A stretch of 64,000 nt of DNA, from the NCBI RefSeq assembly GCF_019670005.1, contig NZ_AP019783.1, positions 310,001 through 374,000 of the forward strand, given 5' to 3'. Within the stretch, counting starts at the first letter, position 1. Every line of letters begins with the position of its first letter. The notes beneath the pieces were generated by a model. It made no database searches. It was not told the origin of the DNA and saw nothing but the letters and a program-made list of their open reading frames with translations. This stretch comes from Methylomagnum ishizawai. GTDB lineage: Bacteria; Pseudomonadota; Gammaproteobacteria; Methylococcales; Methylococcaceae. Below, piece by piece: positions 57,366 to 64,000 of this stretch. Made by a program: the position numbers and the translations under genes.

Positions 57366-59603
57366 ATGCCCCTTGTCCAAGACAACCACTTCAACGCGGC
57401 GGGCCTGAATGTCCCGGACGTGTTCGTCAACATCATCGCGCCGCCGGACCGGATCACGGGCGTCTCGACCAACGTCCTGGGCTTGGTCGGCGTGGCCTCC
57501 TGGGGGCCGGTCGGCGCGCCGATTTCCGCCGGAAGCGGTAGCGCCGACCGGCTCGTCGGCCCCATCGTCAATCGGAAACACGACCTCGCCACGGCGGTGA
57601 AGATCGCCGCCTTGCAGGGCGTGAACAACTTCAAACTGGTGCGCGTCACCGATGGCGGCGATACCCAGGCCGCCGTGGCCGTGCAGACCGATTGCATCGC
57701 CTACACGGCCAAATACAGCGGTACCGAGGGCAACCGGATCACCGTCGCCCATGCCGCCGGGCGCAAGCCGGGCACCACGCGGGTGACGGTCAACCGCGCC
57801 GGCTATACCCCCGAGGTGTTCGACAACATCGAGGGGAGCGGCAACGCGCTATGGGTGGCGATGGCCCAGGCCATCAACCAGGGCCAAAGCGGCATCCGTG
57901 GGCCGTCCGAATGGCTGACGGCGGCGGCGGGCGCGGGCACCGCCGATCCCGTTTTGACCGCCTACGCCCTGGCCGGCGGCACCGATGGTCTGGCGGATGG
58001 CATGATCACCGCCGTGGAGGTCGCCGACGCGGGGAGCCACTATACGGGGTTCCCGACCGTCGCCCTATCAAACGCCGGTAGCGGCTCGGGCCTGGTGGCG
58101 GCCGTCCACATGAAGGCGGTGGCGGTTTCGTCGGTGGTATCGGCGGGGCATGGCTACGCGCCCGGCGACACCATCACGCTGCGACAGGGGGGCGCGTCAT
58201 CCGTGGCGGCGGTCCTGGCCGTGACCCACACCAAGGTGGTTTCCGCGGCCATCGTGGACGGCGGCACGGGCGGCACCGATGGCACGCAGACCGTCACCGG
58301 CACCACGGGCACCGGTACCCGGTTCCAGGCGAGCGTGACGGTTTCCGACGGCGCGATCACCGACATCGTATCGATCACCACGGCGGGCGATTACACCGCC
58401 AACCCCGCCAATATCGACAGCGAACACGTGACCGGGGCCGGACTATCCGGCGCGGCGCTGTCCGTGGCCCTGGGCGTCCTGACCGCCGCGATCACCACGG
58501 CGGGCGATTATCCGGCATTCCCGCCCGGTTCCCCCGCCACCCAGGCGTCGACGTCCGGCGATGGTTCGGGGGCGATGTTCTCGATATCCTGGGGCGTGGG
58601 GTCCATCGCCATCACGGCGGGGGGCAAGAACTATCCAAACACCGTGACCGCCTCCCTGTCCGGCGGCTCGCCCAGCGTGGCGGCCACGCTGGGCGATGTG
58701 ACCACGCAAAACTGGGCGGATGTGGCCACTTCGCGCCTGGTCGGCGTGGACGGTTCCAACCGCACCGGCATGTACGGGTTGCGCGGGGCCGGGGCGCTGA
58801 CCTTCGCCCTGGTGGATTGCGACGACCCCGCCACGTGGTCCGAACAACTGGCCTTCGCCCTGGAAACCGGCTCCTACGCCTTCGCGGCGCTGCCGGCGGG
58901 GATGTATGCGGACGTGGCCGGGGCCGTCGCCGGCAAGGGCGGCGCGGGGGTCGTCGATTACGGGCTGCACGTCTGGCACGGCGACTGGTGCTATTTCAAC
59001 GACACCGCCAACGGGGTCCGGCGCTTGGTTTCCCCGGCCACCTATGCCGCCGGGCTGCGGGCGGCGCTCGGCCCCGAGCAATCGATCCTCAACAAACCAT
59101 TGAACGGCGTGGTCGGCACCGAAAGCACGGCGGCGAACCGCGTCTATTCGGGCGCGGAACTCTCCGACCTGGTGGAGGCCGGGATCGATGTCGTCACCAA
59201 CCCCATCCCGGCGGGCGACGCCTACGGCTCGCGGCTCGGGGTCAACTGCGACGTGAACACGGCGCAACGCTCCGACGCCTACACCGCCCTGACCCATTTC
59301 CTGGCCCACAGCTTCGAGAACTTCGGCGGGCGCTTCGTGGGCCGGGTGCAGACGCCGCGGGAGGTGCAAGAGGTGGACGACGCCTTCGACTTCTTCCTGG
59401 GCGGCTTGGTGGACCTGGGCATGATCGGCGACATCGACAACCCCGGCAAGCGCGACAAGGCGTACAGCATCGCGGTGGACACCAGCCGGGCCGGCCTGGG
59501 CTATCAGGCCGTGAACCTCAAGGTCGTGTACCTGGGCATCGTCCGGTACTTCATCGTCAACCTGGAAGGCGGTTCCACCGTCGTCCTGAACCCGGCGGCA
59601 TAA
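57366..59603 (+). CDS. Tail sheath protein with large inserted domain
   Basis: 745 residues, well beyond the 480-500 usual for sheath subunits of this type. The sheath start (FNAAGLNVPDVFVNIIAPPDRITGVSTNVLGLVGVASWGPVG in parts) and the C-terminal core (VVDYGLHVWHGDW, then NVNTAQRSDAYTALTHFLAHSF and RYFIVNLEGGSTVVL) are typical. Between about 210 and 450 lies a Gly/Thr-rich beta domain with repeats of the kind ITTAGDY(T/P)A, AGGKNYP and AGHGYAPGDT. The insert probably faces outward on the contracted tail. Confidence 0.9.
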   Translation: MPLVQDNHFNAAGLNVPDVFVNIIAPPDRITGVSTNVLGLVGVASWGPVGAPISAGSGSADRLVGPIVNRKHDLATAVKIAALQGVNNFKLVRVTDGGDTQAAVAVQTDCIAYTAKYSGTEGNRITVAHAAGRKPGTTRVTVNRAGYTPEVFDNIEGSGNALWVAMAQAINQGQSGIRGPSEWLTAAAGAGTADPVLTAYALAGGTDGLADGMITAVEVADAGSHYTGFPTVALSNAGSGSGLVAAVHMKAVAVSSVVSAGHGYAPGDTITLRQGGASSVAAVLAVTHTKVVSAAIVDGGTGGTDGTQTVTGTTGTGTRFQASVTVSDGAITDIVSITTAGDYTANPANIDSEHVTGAGLSGAALSVALGVLTAAITTAGDYPAFPPGSPATQASTSGDGSGAMFSISWGVGSIAITAGGKNYPNTVTASLSGGSPSVAATLGDVTTQNWADVATSRLVGVDGSNRTGMYGLRGAGALTFALVDCDDPATWSEQLAFALETGSYAFAALPAGMYADVAGAVAGKGGAGVVDYGLHVWHGDWCYFNDTANGVRRLVSPATYAAGLRAALGPEQSILNKPLNGVVGTESTAANRVYSGAELSDLVEAGIDVVTNPIPAGDAYGSRLGVNCDVNTAQRSDAYTALTHFLAHSFENFGGRFVGRVQTPREVQEVDDAFDFFLGGLVDLGMIGDIDNPGKRDKAYSIAVDTSRAGLGYQAVNLKVVYLGIVRYFIVNLEGGSTVVLNPAA

Positions 59604-59615
59604 GGAGGCCACCCC

Positions 59616-60050
59616 ATGACCGCGATGCAACGCACCACGGGCCGCGATTTCTCCTTGGCCCTCCAATCGACCTATGGCACGTTCAGTCCGTCGCCCGGCC
59701 TGACCGTGGAATACACCGAGGAGCCGCTGGCCGATTCCACCCCCAAGAGCTATGTGGACGGCGCCCCCCGGACGCTGGTCACGCACAAGGGGCACCGGGT
59801 CACGTTCAAATTCGACCGTTCCGGCCCCGCCGCCGAGCGGATGTGGAGCCGGGTCGAGGCCGATTATTTCGCGGGCGTGGCCCAGGCGGATTGGACCGCG
59901 ACCATGCGCATCCGCAACCCGAACGGGTCCGTCGCCACCAAGAGCTACACGCTGGGGGCGCTGGAAAAGCTGTCGCAATCCCCGGCGGGCGGGGACGCCA
60001 CGGTGGAGCAGACCCTGCAATTCTTCTTCGGCCTCCTGGCCACGGGTTGA
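59616..60050 (+). CDS. Tail tube protein
   Basis: 144 residues from ATG 59616 with AAGGAGG, following the sheath gene by 12 bases. Beta-rich with conserved LTVEYTEEPLADSTPKSYVDG and a closing LQFFFGLLATG. Position between sheath and tail chaperone fits the inner tube. Met at codon 4 is an alternative start. Confidence 0.75.
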   Translation: MTAMQRTTGRDFSLALQSTYGTFSPSPGLTVEYTEEPLADSTPKSYVDGAPRTLVTHKGHRVTFKFDRSGPAAERMWSRVEADYFAGVAQADWTATMRIRNPNGSVATKSYTLGALEKLSQSPAGGDATVEQTLQFFFGLLATG

Positions 60051-60053
60051 ACC

Positions 60054-60443
60054 ATGTCCGAACCGAAAATCGCCATCAAGCCGGAATCCGGCGAAACCAC
60101 CGTCACCGACGCGCTGGGCCGCAGGCTTACCCTCCGCAAGCCGGGCCGGGTCCGTAGCTTCAAATTCTTCGAGGCGCTGGGGGCGCAGGCGTCGGTGAAT
60201 CCGATGTGCGTGCAGATGTTCCAGTTCGCCCTGTTCCTGACGGCCATCGACGGCAAGCCGGTGGAACCCTGCCATACCCTCATCGACATGGAAGCCCTGG
60301 CCGACGTGCTGGGGGACGAGGGCTGCGGGGCCATCGACCGGGCCGCGCAGGAGGCCTGGGGCCAATCCCAGGAGGAGGCGCTCACCGCCGCCATAAAAAA
60401 GTGGCGGGCGATGCTGGACTCCGGGAAGCCGCCTGGCTCATGA
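60054..60443 (+). CDS. Tail assembly chaperone (gpG-like)
   Basis: 129 residues. The small alpha-helical protein (SFKFFEALGAQASVNPMCVQMFQFALFLTAIDGKPV in parts) sits in the standard place between tail tube and tape measure. Codons 114-116 read ATA AAA AAG, which contains A AAA AAG, so a share of ribosomes should slip to -1 and produce a longer form ending at 60,610. In lambda the two forms are gpG and gpGT and their ratio is critical. Confidence 0.82.
   Translation: MSEPKIAIKPESGETTVTDALGRRLTLRKPGRVRSFKFFEALGAQASVNPMCVQMFQFALFLTAIDGKPVEPCHTLIDMEALADVLGDEGCGAIDRAAQEAWGQSQEEALTAAIKKWRAMLDSGKPPGS
60395..60401 (+). other. Programmed -1 frameshift site in the tail chaperone
   Basis: Heptamer A AAA AAG in the zero frame, the most efficient known class in bacteria. 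After the shift the reading frame is open for 69 more residues to 60,610, giving a 185-residue protein. Confidence 0.85.
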
Positions 60444-60610
60444 GGAACGGCGTGCCGTGGGATTGCGCGTTCGGGGATGACGACCCCGCCCAGGTCGCTG
60501 CCTTCCTCCGCCGCGAGGATGTGCGGGCCGGGCTGGCCATCCTCCTCTCCGAACTCGAAACCGGCCTGAGATACAACTGGAACACCCACCGCTACGAGAA
60601 ACCGAAGTGA
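60401..60610 (+). CDS. Frameshift extension of tail chaperone (gpT-like)
   Basis: Sixty-nine residues (VAGDAGLREAAWLM then RNGVPWDCAFGDDDPAQVAAFLRREDVRAGL in parts) read in -1 frame after the heptamer. A free start at ATG 60440 overlapping the chaperone stop is also possible and would give 56 residues. As in other phages, the extension likely binds the tape measure. Confidence 0.75.
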   Translation: MAGDAGLREAAWLMRNGVPWDCAFGDDDPAQVAAFLRREDVRAGLAILLSELETGLRYNWNTHRYEKPK

Positions 60611-61095
60611 CCCGGACCTTCGCCCCCGCCGGTTTCGCCGCCTTCCTCCGCGCCCGGCCCCAGGCCATCGCGGCGGCGCGGCGCAAGGTGCTGGACACCG
60701 GCTCCATGCTCATCCTGGAGACCGCCAAGGGCAAGATCGGCGAATACCAACCGGCGGCGGGGCCGTTCGCGGCCTGGGCACCCCTGGCGGAAACCACCCT
60801 GGAAGGCTGGGATTCGCCCTGGGGCGTCCACTATCCCGGCAAGGTCGAACTGGGCTACGCCCCGCCGGACAACCCCCTGCTGCGCACCGGGGAACTGCGG
60901 AACTCGATCAACCGGGCCATCTTCGGCAACGGGGCGGCGGCGGTGGGGTCCGATAGCCCCATCGCGGTTTGGCAGGAGCGGGGCACGCACAGGATACCGG
61001 CCCGCTCGTTCCTGGGCGCGGCGGCGTTCGAGATGGAACACCATATCCACGACATGGCCGGGAAGGCGCTGGTGGCGGCGCTGACGGGAAAATAG
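60607..61095 (+). CDS. Tail completion-like protein (gp10-type)
   Basis: 162 residues from GTG overlapping the previous stop. Central NPLLRTGELRNSINRAIFGNG and AVWQERGTHRIPARSFLGAAAFEMEHHIHDMAGKALVAALTG are the pattern of HK97 gp10/tail-completion proteins. In many tailed phages this lies before the tail tube, so its place after the chaperone is slightly unusual. Role inferred from pattern. Confidence 0.7.
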   Translation: MTRTFAPAGFAAFLRARPQAIAAARRKVLDTGSMLILETAKGKIGEYQPAAGPFAAWAPLAETTLEGWDSPWGVHYPGKVELGYAPPDNPLLRTGELRNSINRAIFGNGAAAVGSDSPIAVWQERGTHRIPARSFLGAAAFEMEHHIHDMAGKALVAALTGK

Positions 61096-61105
61096 CGAGG
61101 CTGGC

Positions 61106-61363
61106 ATGAACGAAGCGTATTTGCAGACCCTGGTGCGCGAGGCGGTGGGCGAGGTCTTGGACCAGCGGGCGCGGATCGACCAGGAAACCCATTCCGACCA
61201 CCATGCCTGGATCCAGGCCAAGATCGAGGCCGAAAAGGAGCGGGCGGAAGCGTGGCGGGATATCCGGCGCACGGCCATCGGCTGGGCGGTCACGGCGGTG
61301 TTGGGCACGGCGCTGGCGTGGTTCGCGGGCGCGTTCGGCTGGAAGGTCGGGGGCGGCCAGTGA
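61106..61363 (+). CDS. Small membrane protein
   Basis: 85 residues: a soluble charged helix, then one membrane segment at about 58-80 (TAIGWAVTAVLGTALAWFAGAFGW). It resembles the short membrane proteins that follow tail completion genes, and one of these could be a holin-like protein, but the single late helix and absent lysis neighbours leave this open. Confidence 0.5.
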   Translation: MNEAYLQTLVREAVGEVLDQRARIDQETHSDHHAWIQAKIEAEKERAEAWRDIRRTAIGWAVTAVLGTALAWFAGAFGWKVGGGQ

Positions 61364-61393
61364 TGGAAGGATGCCGCGTCCTTGCGGCTGCGC

Positions 61394-61684
61394 TCAACGG
61401 AACAGGTTCGCCAGCAGCGGCACGACCTCCGCCGCCACGACGAGGGCCAGCATCCATTGAACGAGCGTGAGCTTGCCGTCCATCTTCTCGAACCGGGCAT
61501 CCAGCCTGAGTTCGAGTTCGCGGACATCCTGCCGGACCAACTCCACGTCCCGCTTGGTGGCGAACTCGCCTTCCCCGGTGGCCTCCCTGAACGCCTTGGA
61601 CACGGCCTCGGCCTGCTTCGGATCGAAGCCCGCCTCTTGCAAGGTCTGGATGAATTTGTGGGTGTCGAAGGTGATGGTCGCCAT
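61394..61684 (-). CDS. DUF1640-like protein on the opposite strand
   Basis: 96 residues. FDTHKFIQTLQEAGFDPKQAEAVSKAFREA and a long coiled coil (RQDVRELELRLDARFEKMDGKL) end in a membrane helix (LVQWMLALVVAAEVVPLLANLF in part), the layout of DUF1640/CCDC90-like proteins. It is the only leftward gene among the late genes and has 108 bases of its own upstream DNA, so it is probably expressed from its own promoter in the lysogen. Host-effect or superinfection functions are guesses. Confidence 0.75.
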   Translation of the reverse strand: MATITFDTHKFIQTLQEAGFDPKQAEAVSKAFREATGEGEFATKRDVELVRQDVRELELRLDARFEKMDGKLTLVQWMLALVVAAEVVPLLANLFR

Positions 61685-61792
61685 GGGTGGGGTTCCGGGA
61701 AATATTGGTAGAGGGTATGCCCTGTGGGCGGGCGGGGCAAGGGCCGCGTCCTTGCGGCGGGGGTTCATCAATACTGCGTCGGTACAACTCCA

Positions 61793-64000
61793 ATGTTCGA
61801 AGCCTATCGAATCCAATCGAGCCTTATCCTCAAAGACGAAACCCTGCCCACCTTGCAGAGGATGGCGGCTGAATTCGACAAGCTGGACAAGAAGGTCAAG
61901 GCCGTCCAGAAGAACATGGACATGATCGCCAAGCTGACCGATCCGCTCCATCGCACCGCCGGGGCCGTGCAGATGATTTCCCGGCACCTGTCCACCGCCG
62001 AAACACGGTCGGCCCGCCTGCTCGCCAACCTCACGGGGATTTCCCGCCTCAAGTTCAAACCCGGCGACTACGGCTTCGGCGGCTTGAACTTCGGGGAGGG
62101 GGCCGCGTCCGTGGGGGGCGGTGGTCGGCGTGGGCGCTCGGGAGGGGGCGCGCCCATGCCCGCCATGGAGGAACCGTTCTATGCGCCCACCCTCTATCAG
62201 GGCGGTGGACCGGTGGTTCCCTTCGCACGCCCGCCGCAACAACCCCCGCCCGCCATGCCAAGCTGGCCCGTCGGCATGATGGCCGGGGGCGCGGCCGGCG
62301 GGGGCCGTGGTTTCCCTCCTGGCGGAATGCCCCCCCGGCTGGGCGCTCCCGACTGGATTCCAGGGAATGGGCGCGGTGGCAATCCGTGGGATCGGTGGGA
62401 TAGGAGCGAACCGTTCGATACCGGGTTCCGGGAGCCGGGCGGCGGCGTCCCGCCCGGAATGCCGCCCCAGCCGCCCCGTGGGCCGTTCTTCGGCCATGGC
62501 CGCAACGCCCACCAGGACATGATGGGCGGCCTGGTGCTGATGGGCGGTGGCGCGGCGGGTATGGGCGCCCTGGACGCGGCCCTGGACGCCGCGAAGGAAT
62601 ACAACCTCGAACTCGCCAAATTCCGCACCCTGGGCCTGGGGGAGGCCACCAACCGGCGGGCCGACGAGTTCGCCCGGAATGCCCGGCCCTGGGGCACATC
62701 CAAGGCGGAACTCATGTCGTCCCTGCGGGAATCCATCGGCCTGTTCAACGACTTCGACCTGGCCAAGGCGCTATCCCCGAAGATCGCCGAACTCAACGCG
62801 GCGAACTCCCTGCTGTTCGGCGGCAAGATCGGCAAGATCGACGACAAGGCCACGCTGGCGCTCATGCGCTTCATCGACCGGCGCGGCGGCAACGCCGACC
62901 GGGAATCCTTCCTGCGCAACCTGGACCTCGCGCAGAAGATGGTCACGGGTTCGGGCGGTTTCCTGCAATTCTCCGACCTCGCCAATTTCTCGCAGATGGG
63001 CGGCACCGCGTTCCGGGGGCTGAGCGATGAGGGCCTGCTCAAGATGGCCTCGCTCATCGCCGAACAGGGCGGGGCGCGGGCGGGCACGTCGCTCATGAGC
63101 ATGTACCAGAACCTCGTGGCGGGCCGGACCCCCAAAAAGACCATGGCCTTGCTGGAATCCTTGGGCCTGGGCAGCGCCGACGAAGTGAAGTCCGGCACCG
63201 TGGGCGGGAAGAAATCGACCACCACCACCTTCAAGCTCAAGCCGGAATATTCCCAGGTTTTGCAGCGCGACCCGGTGGAGTTCTACAAGTCCATCGTGTT
63301 GCCCTTGCTGGCGAAGAAGGGCATCGCGTCCGAGGAAAAAATCCTCGAAACCATCAACGACATGCTGTCGAACCGGACCGGTTCCGGGCAGGCCGGCATC
63401 ATGACCACCCAGCTTTTGCAGGTATTGCGCGATTACGACGTGACCAAACGGGCCATGGGGGCGCGGGATACCGTCCGCACCGCCAGGGACGCGGCCTACG
63501 GCTCGGATGTGGACCTCTCCCGGAGCTGGAAGGATTTCACCCTGGCGGCGGGCATCCCGGCGCTCGGGGATTACCAGAAGGCGGTGGAAGGCGTGTCCGG
63601 GGCGTTGAATACCGGGACGAAATTCTTGGATAGCCACCAAACCGCCACCAAAGTGATGACGGAAGCCCTGGGCGTGCTGTTCGGCGCGGCCATGATCGGC
63701 GGGGCTTGGAAGTTGACCAAGGCGGCGGCGGGGTTCGTCGGGCTGGCCCCGGACCTCGCGGCCATGGCGACCACGGCCCCGGCGGCGGCGGCGGGCTTGG
63801 GCGCGGTGGCGGCCTGGATCGGCAGGCTTCCGGCCATGGCGGCGACCTTGGGGGTGGGGTTTGTCGCGGGCAAGTCCATCACGGACAACTCGCCTTGGCT
63901 GCAAGGCAAGATCAACAAGGCCACCGATTATTGGATGGACAAATTCGGCGGGTCCCCGGAAGTGACCGGCGCGATTTCCCGGCAAGAACACGAGGAACGG
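61793..64000 (+). CDS. Tape measure protein, 3' end beyond window
   Basis: 736 residues visible from ATG 61793 with no stop, so the gene continues. The start is helical (LQRMAAEFDKLDKKVKAVQKNMDMI), followed by a Gly/Pro/Met-rich disordered stretch (about 100-235), then helical regions with RNARPWG, LSPKIAELNAAN and a hydrophobic segment near 640-690 (VLFGAAMIGGAWKLTKAAAG). Length and place after the tail chaperone identify a tape measure. It sets tail length and may enter the host membrane. Confidence 0.85.
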   Translation, partial: MFEAYRIQSSLILKDETLPTLQRMAAEFDKLDKKVKAVQKNMDMIAKLTDPLHRTAGAVQMISRHLSTAETRSARLLANLTGISRLKFKPGDYGFGGLNFGEGAASVGGGGRRGRSGGGAPMPAMEEPFYAPTLYQGGGPVVPFARPPQQPPPAMPSWPVGMMAGGAAGGGRGFPPGGMPPRLGAPDWIPGNGRGGNPWDRWDRSEPFDTGFREPGGGVPPGMPPQPPRGPFFGHGRNAHQDMMGGLVLMGGGAAGMGALDAALDAAKEYNLELAKFRTLGLGEATNRRADEFARNARPWGTSKAELMSSLRESIGLFNDFDLAKALSPKIAELNAANSLLFGGKIGKIDDKATLALMRFIDRRGGNADRESFLRNLDLAQKMVTGSGGFLQFSDLANFSQMGGTAFRGLSDEGLLKMASLIAEQGGARAGTSLMSMYQNLVAGRTPKKTMALLESLGLGSADEVKSGTVGGKKSTTTTFKLKPEYSQVLQRDPVEFYKSIVLPLLAKKGIASEEKILETINDMLSNRTGSGQAGIMTTQLLQVLRDYDVTKRAMGARDTVRTARDAAYGSDVDLSRSWKDFTLAAGIPALGDYQKAVEGVSGALNTGTKFLDSHQTATKVMTEALGVLFGAAMIGGAWKLTKAAAGFVGLAPDLAAMATTAPAAAAGLGAVAAWIGRLPAMAATLGVGFVAGKSITDNSPWLQGKINKATDYWMDKFGGSPEVTGAISRQEHEER

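Larger units (their letters stand above)
17050..64000. mobile_element. Prophage of a contractile-tailed phage, left part
   Basis: From the integrase to the right edge the window is phage DNA: a leftward early operon ending in integrase, a repressor region with shared operators, replication genes, terminase, portal, capsid, sheath, tube, tail chaperone and an unfinished tape measure. The left boundary is between the porin promoter (about 17,002) and the integrase stop (17,104). No tRNA gene is there and attR is beyond the window, so the att core cannot be named. A sheath gene makes it a myovirus by morphology. An inserted IS and an apparent frameshift suggest it is partly decayed. Confidence 0.95.

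Noticed and set aside
58443-60365. 640-codon leftward frame opposite sheath and tube
   Set aside because: Shadow frame with no motif, and the rightward genes are clear by family and ribosome sites.

Overview
The window joins a piece of chromosome (about 1-17,050) to a large prophage (about 17,050 to the right edge). The DNA is GC-rich, genes are packed with ATGA/GTGA stop-start overlaps, and the chromosomal set (minCDE, UbiB-type kinase, tag, split-type gcvPA with gcvH, OprP-like phosphate porin with a PstS) fits a gammaproteobacterium. A methanotroph of the Methylococcales type is my guess from overall flavour, not something the sequence proves.

Chromosomal part. 1-4782 is a four-gene rightward operon: a PAS-GAF-PAS-PAS sensor (cut by the window edge), a secreted and membrane-anchored VWA protein, a membrane coiled-coil protein and a metallo-beta-lactamase-fold protein that keeps all six di-iron ligands. 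Then come leftward gcvH-gcvPA and a nucleoside-sugar epimerase-like SDR, rightward minC-minD-minE, a UbiB/AarF kinase, a PHP phosphoesterase, tag and a SEL1/SLT lytic transglycosylase ending at a strong bidirectional terminator. Leftward porin-pstS follows, with a Pho-box-like direct repeat upstream of the porin at 16,981-17,002.

Prophage. The integrase ends about 100 bp from that Pho box. The leftward early operon (27,972 down to 17,104) carries a giant repeat-containing protein, a DUF932 protein, a Sak4-like ATPase, a PD-(D/E)XK nuclease, small proteins, an excisionase-like HTH protein and the tyrosine integrase. The immunity region (28,037-32,347) has one palindromic operator family, TACC-N5-GGTA, at both ends: two sites over the leftward promoter and three around the repressor and Cro-like genes. 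A two-gene type II restriction-modification cassette sits between the leftward operators and the repressor. The rightward genes run: replication (initiator, primase-helicase), a helicase-methyltransferase fusion, NinB, a second C5 cytosine methylase, endolysin, VRR-NUC nuclease, a ParB/SAM-methyltransferase/IbrA-IbrB-like cluster, then packaging and virion genes of a contractile-tailed phage: terminase, portal, DUF2213 protease-scaffold, decoration, capsid, connectors, sheath, tube, tail chaperone with a classic A AAA AAG slippery site, and a tape measure protein cut by the right edge.

Damage. An IS3-family element with intact transposase frames is inserted in a small head-tail gene. Removing it with one copy of a 3-bp target duplication restores the frame. 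The next gene appears frameshifted just after its natural start codon. The prophage may therefore be unable to make virions while its immunity and restriction-modification genes look intact. attR is outside the window. No tRNA, rRNA or CRISPR array was seen.
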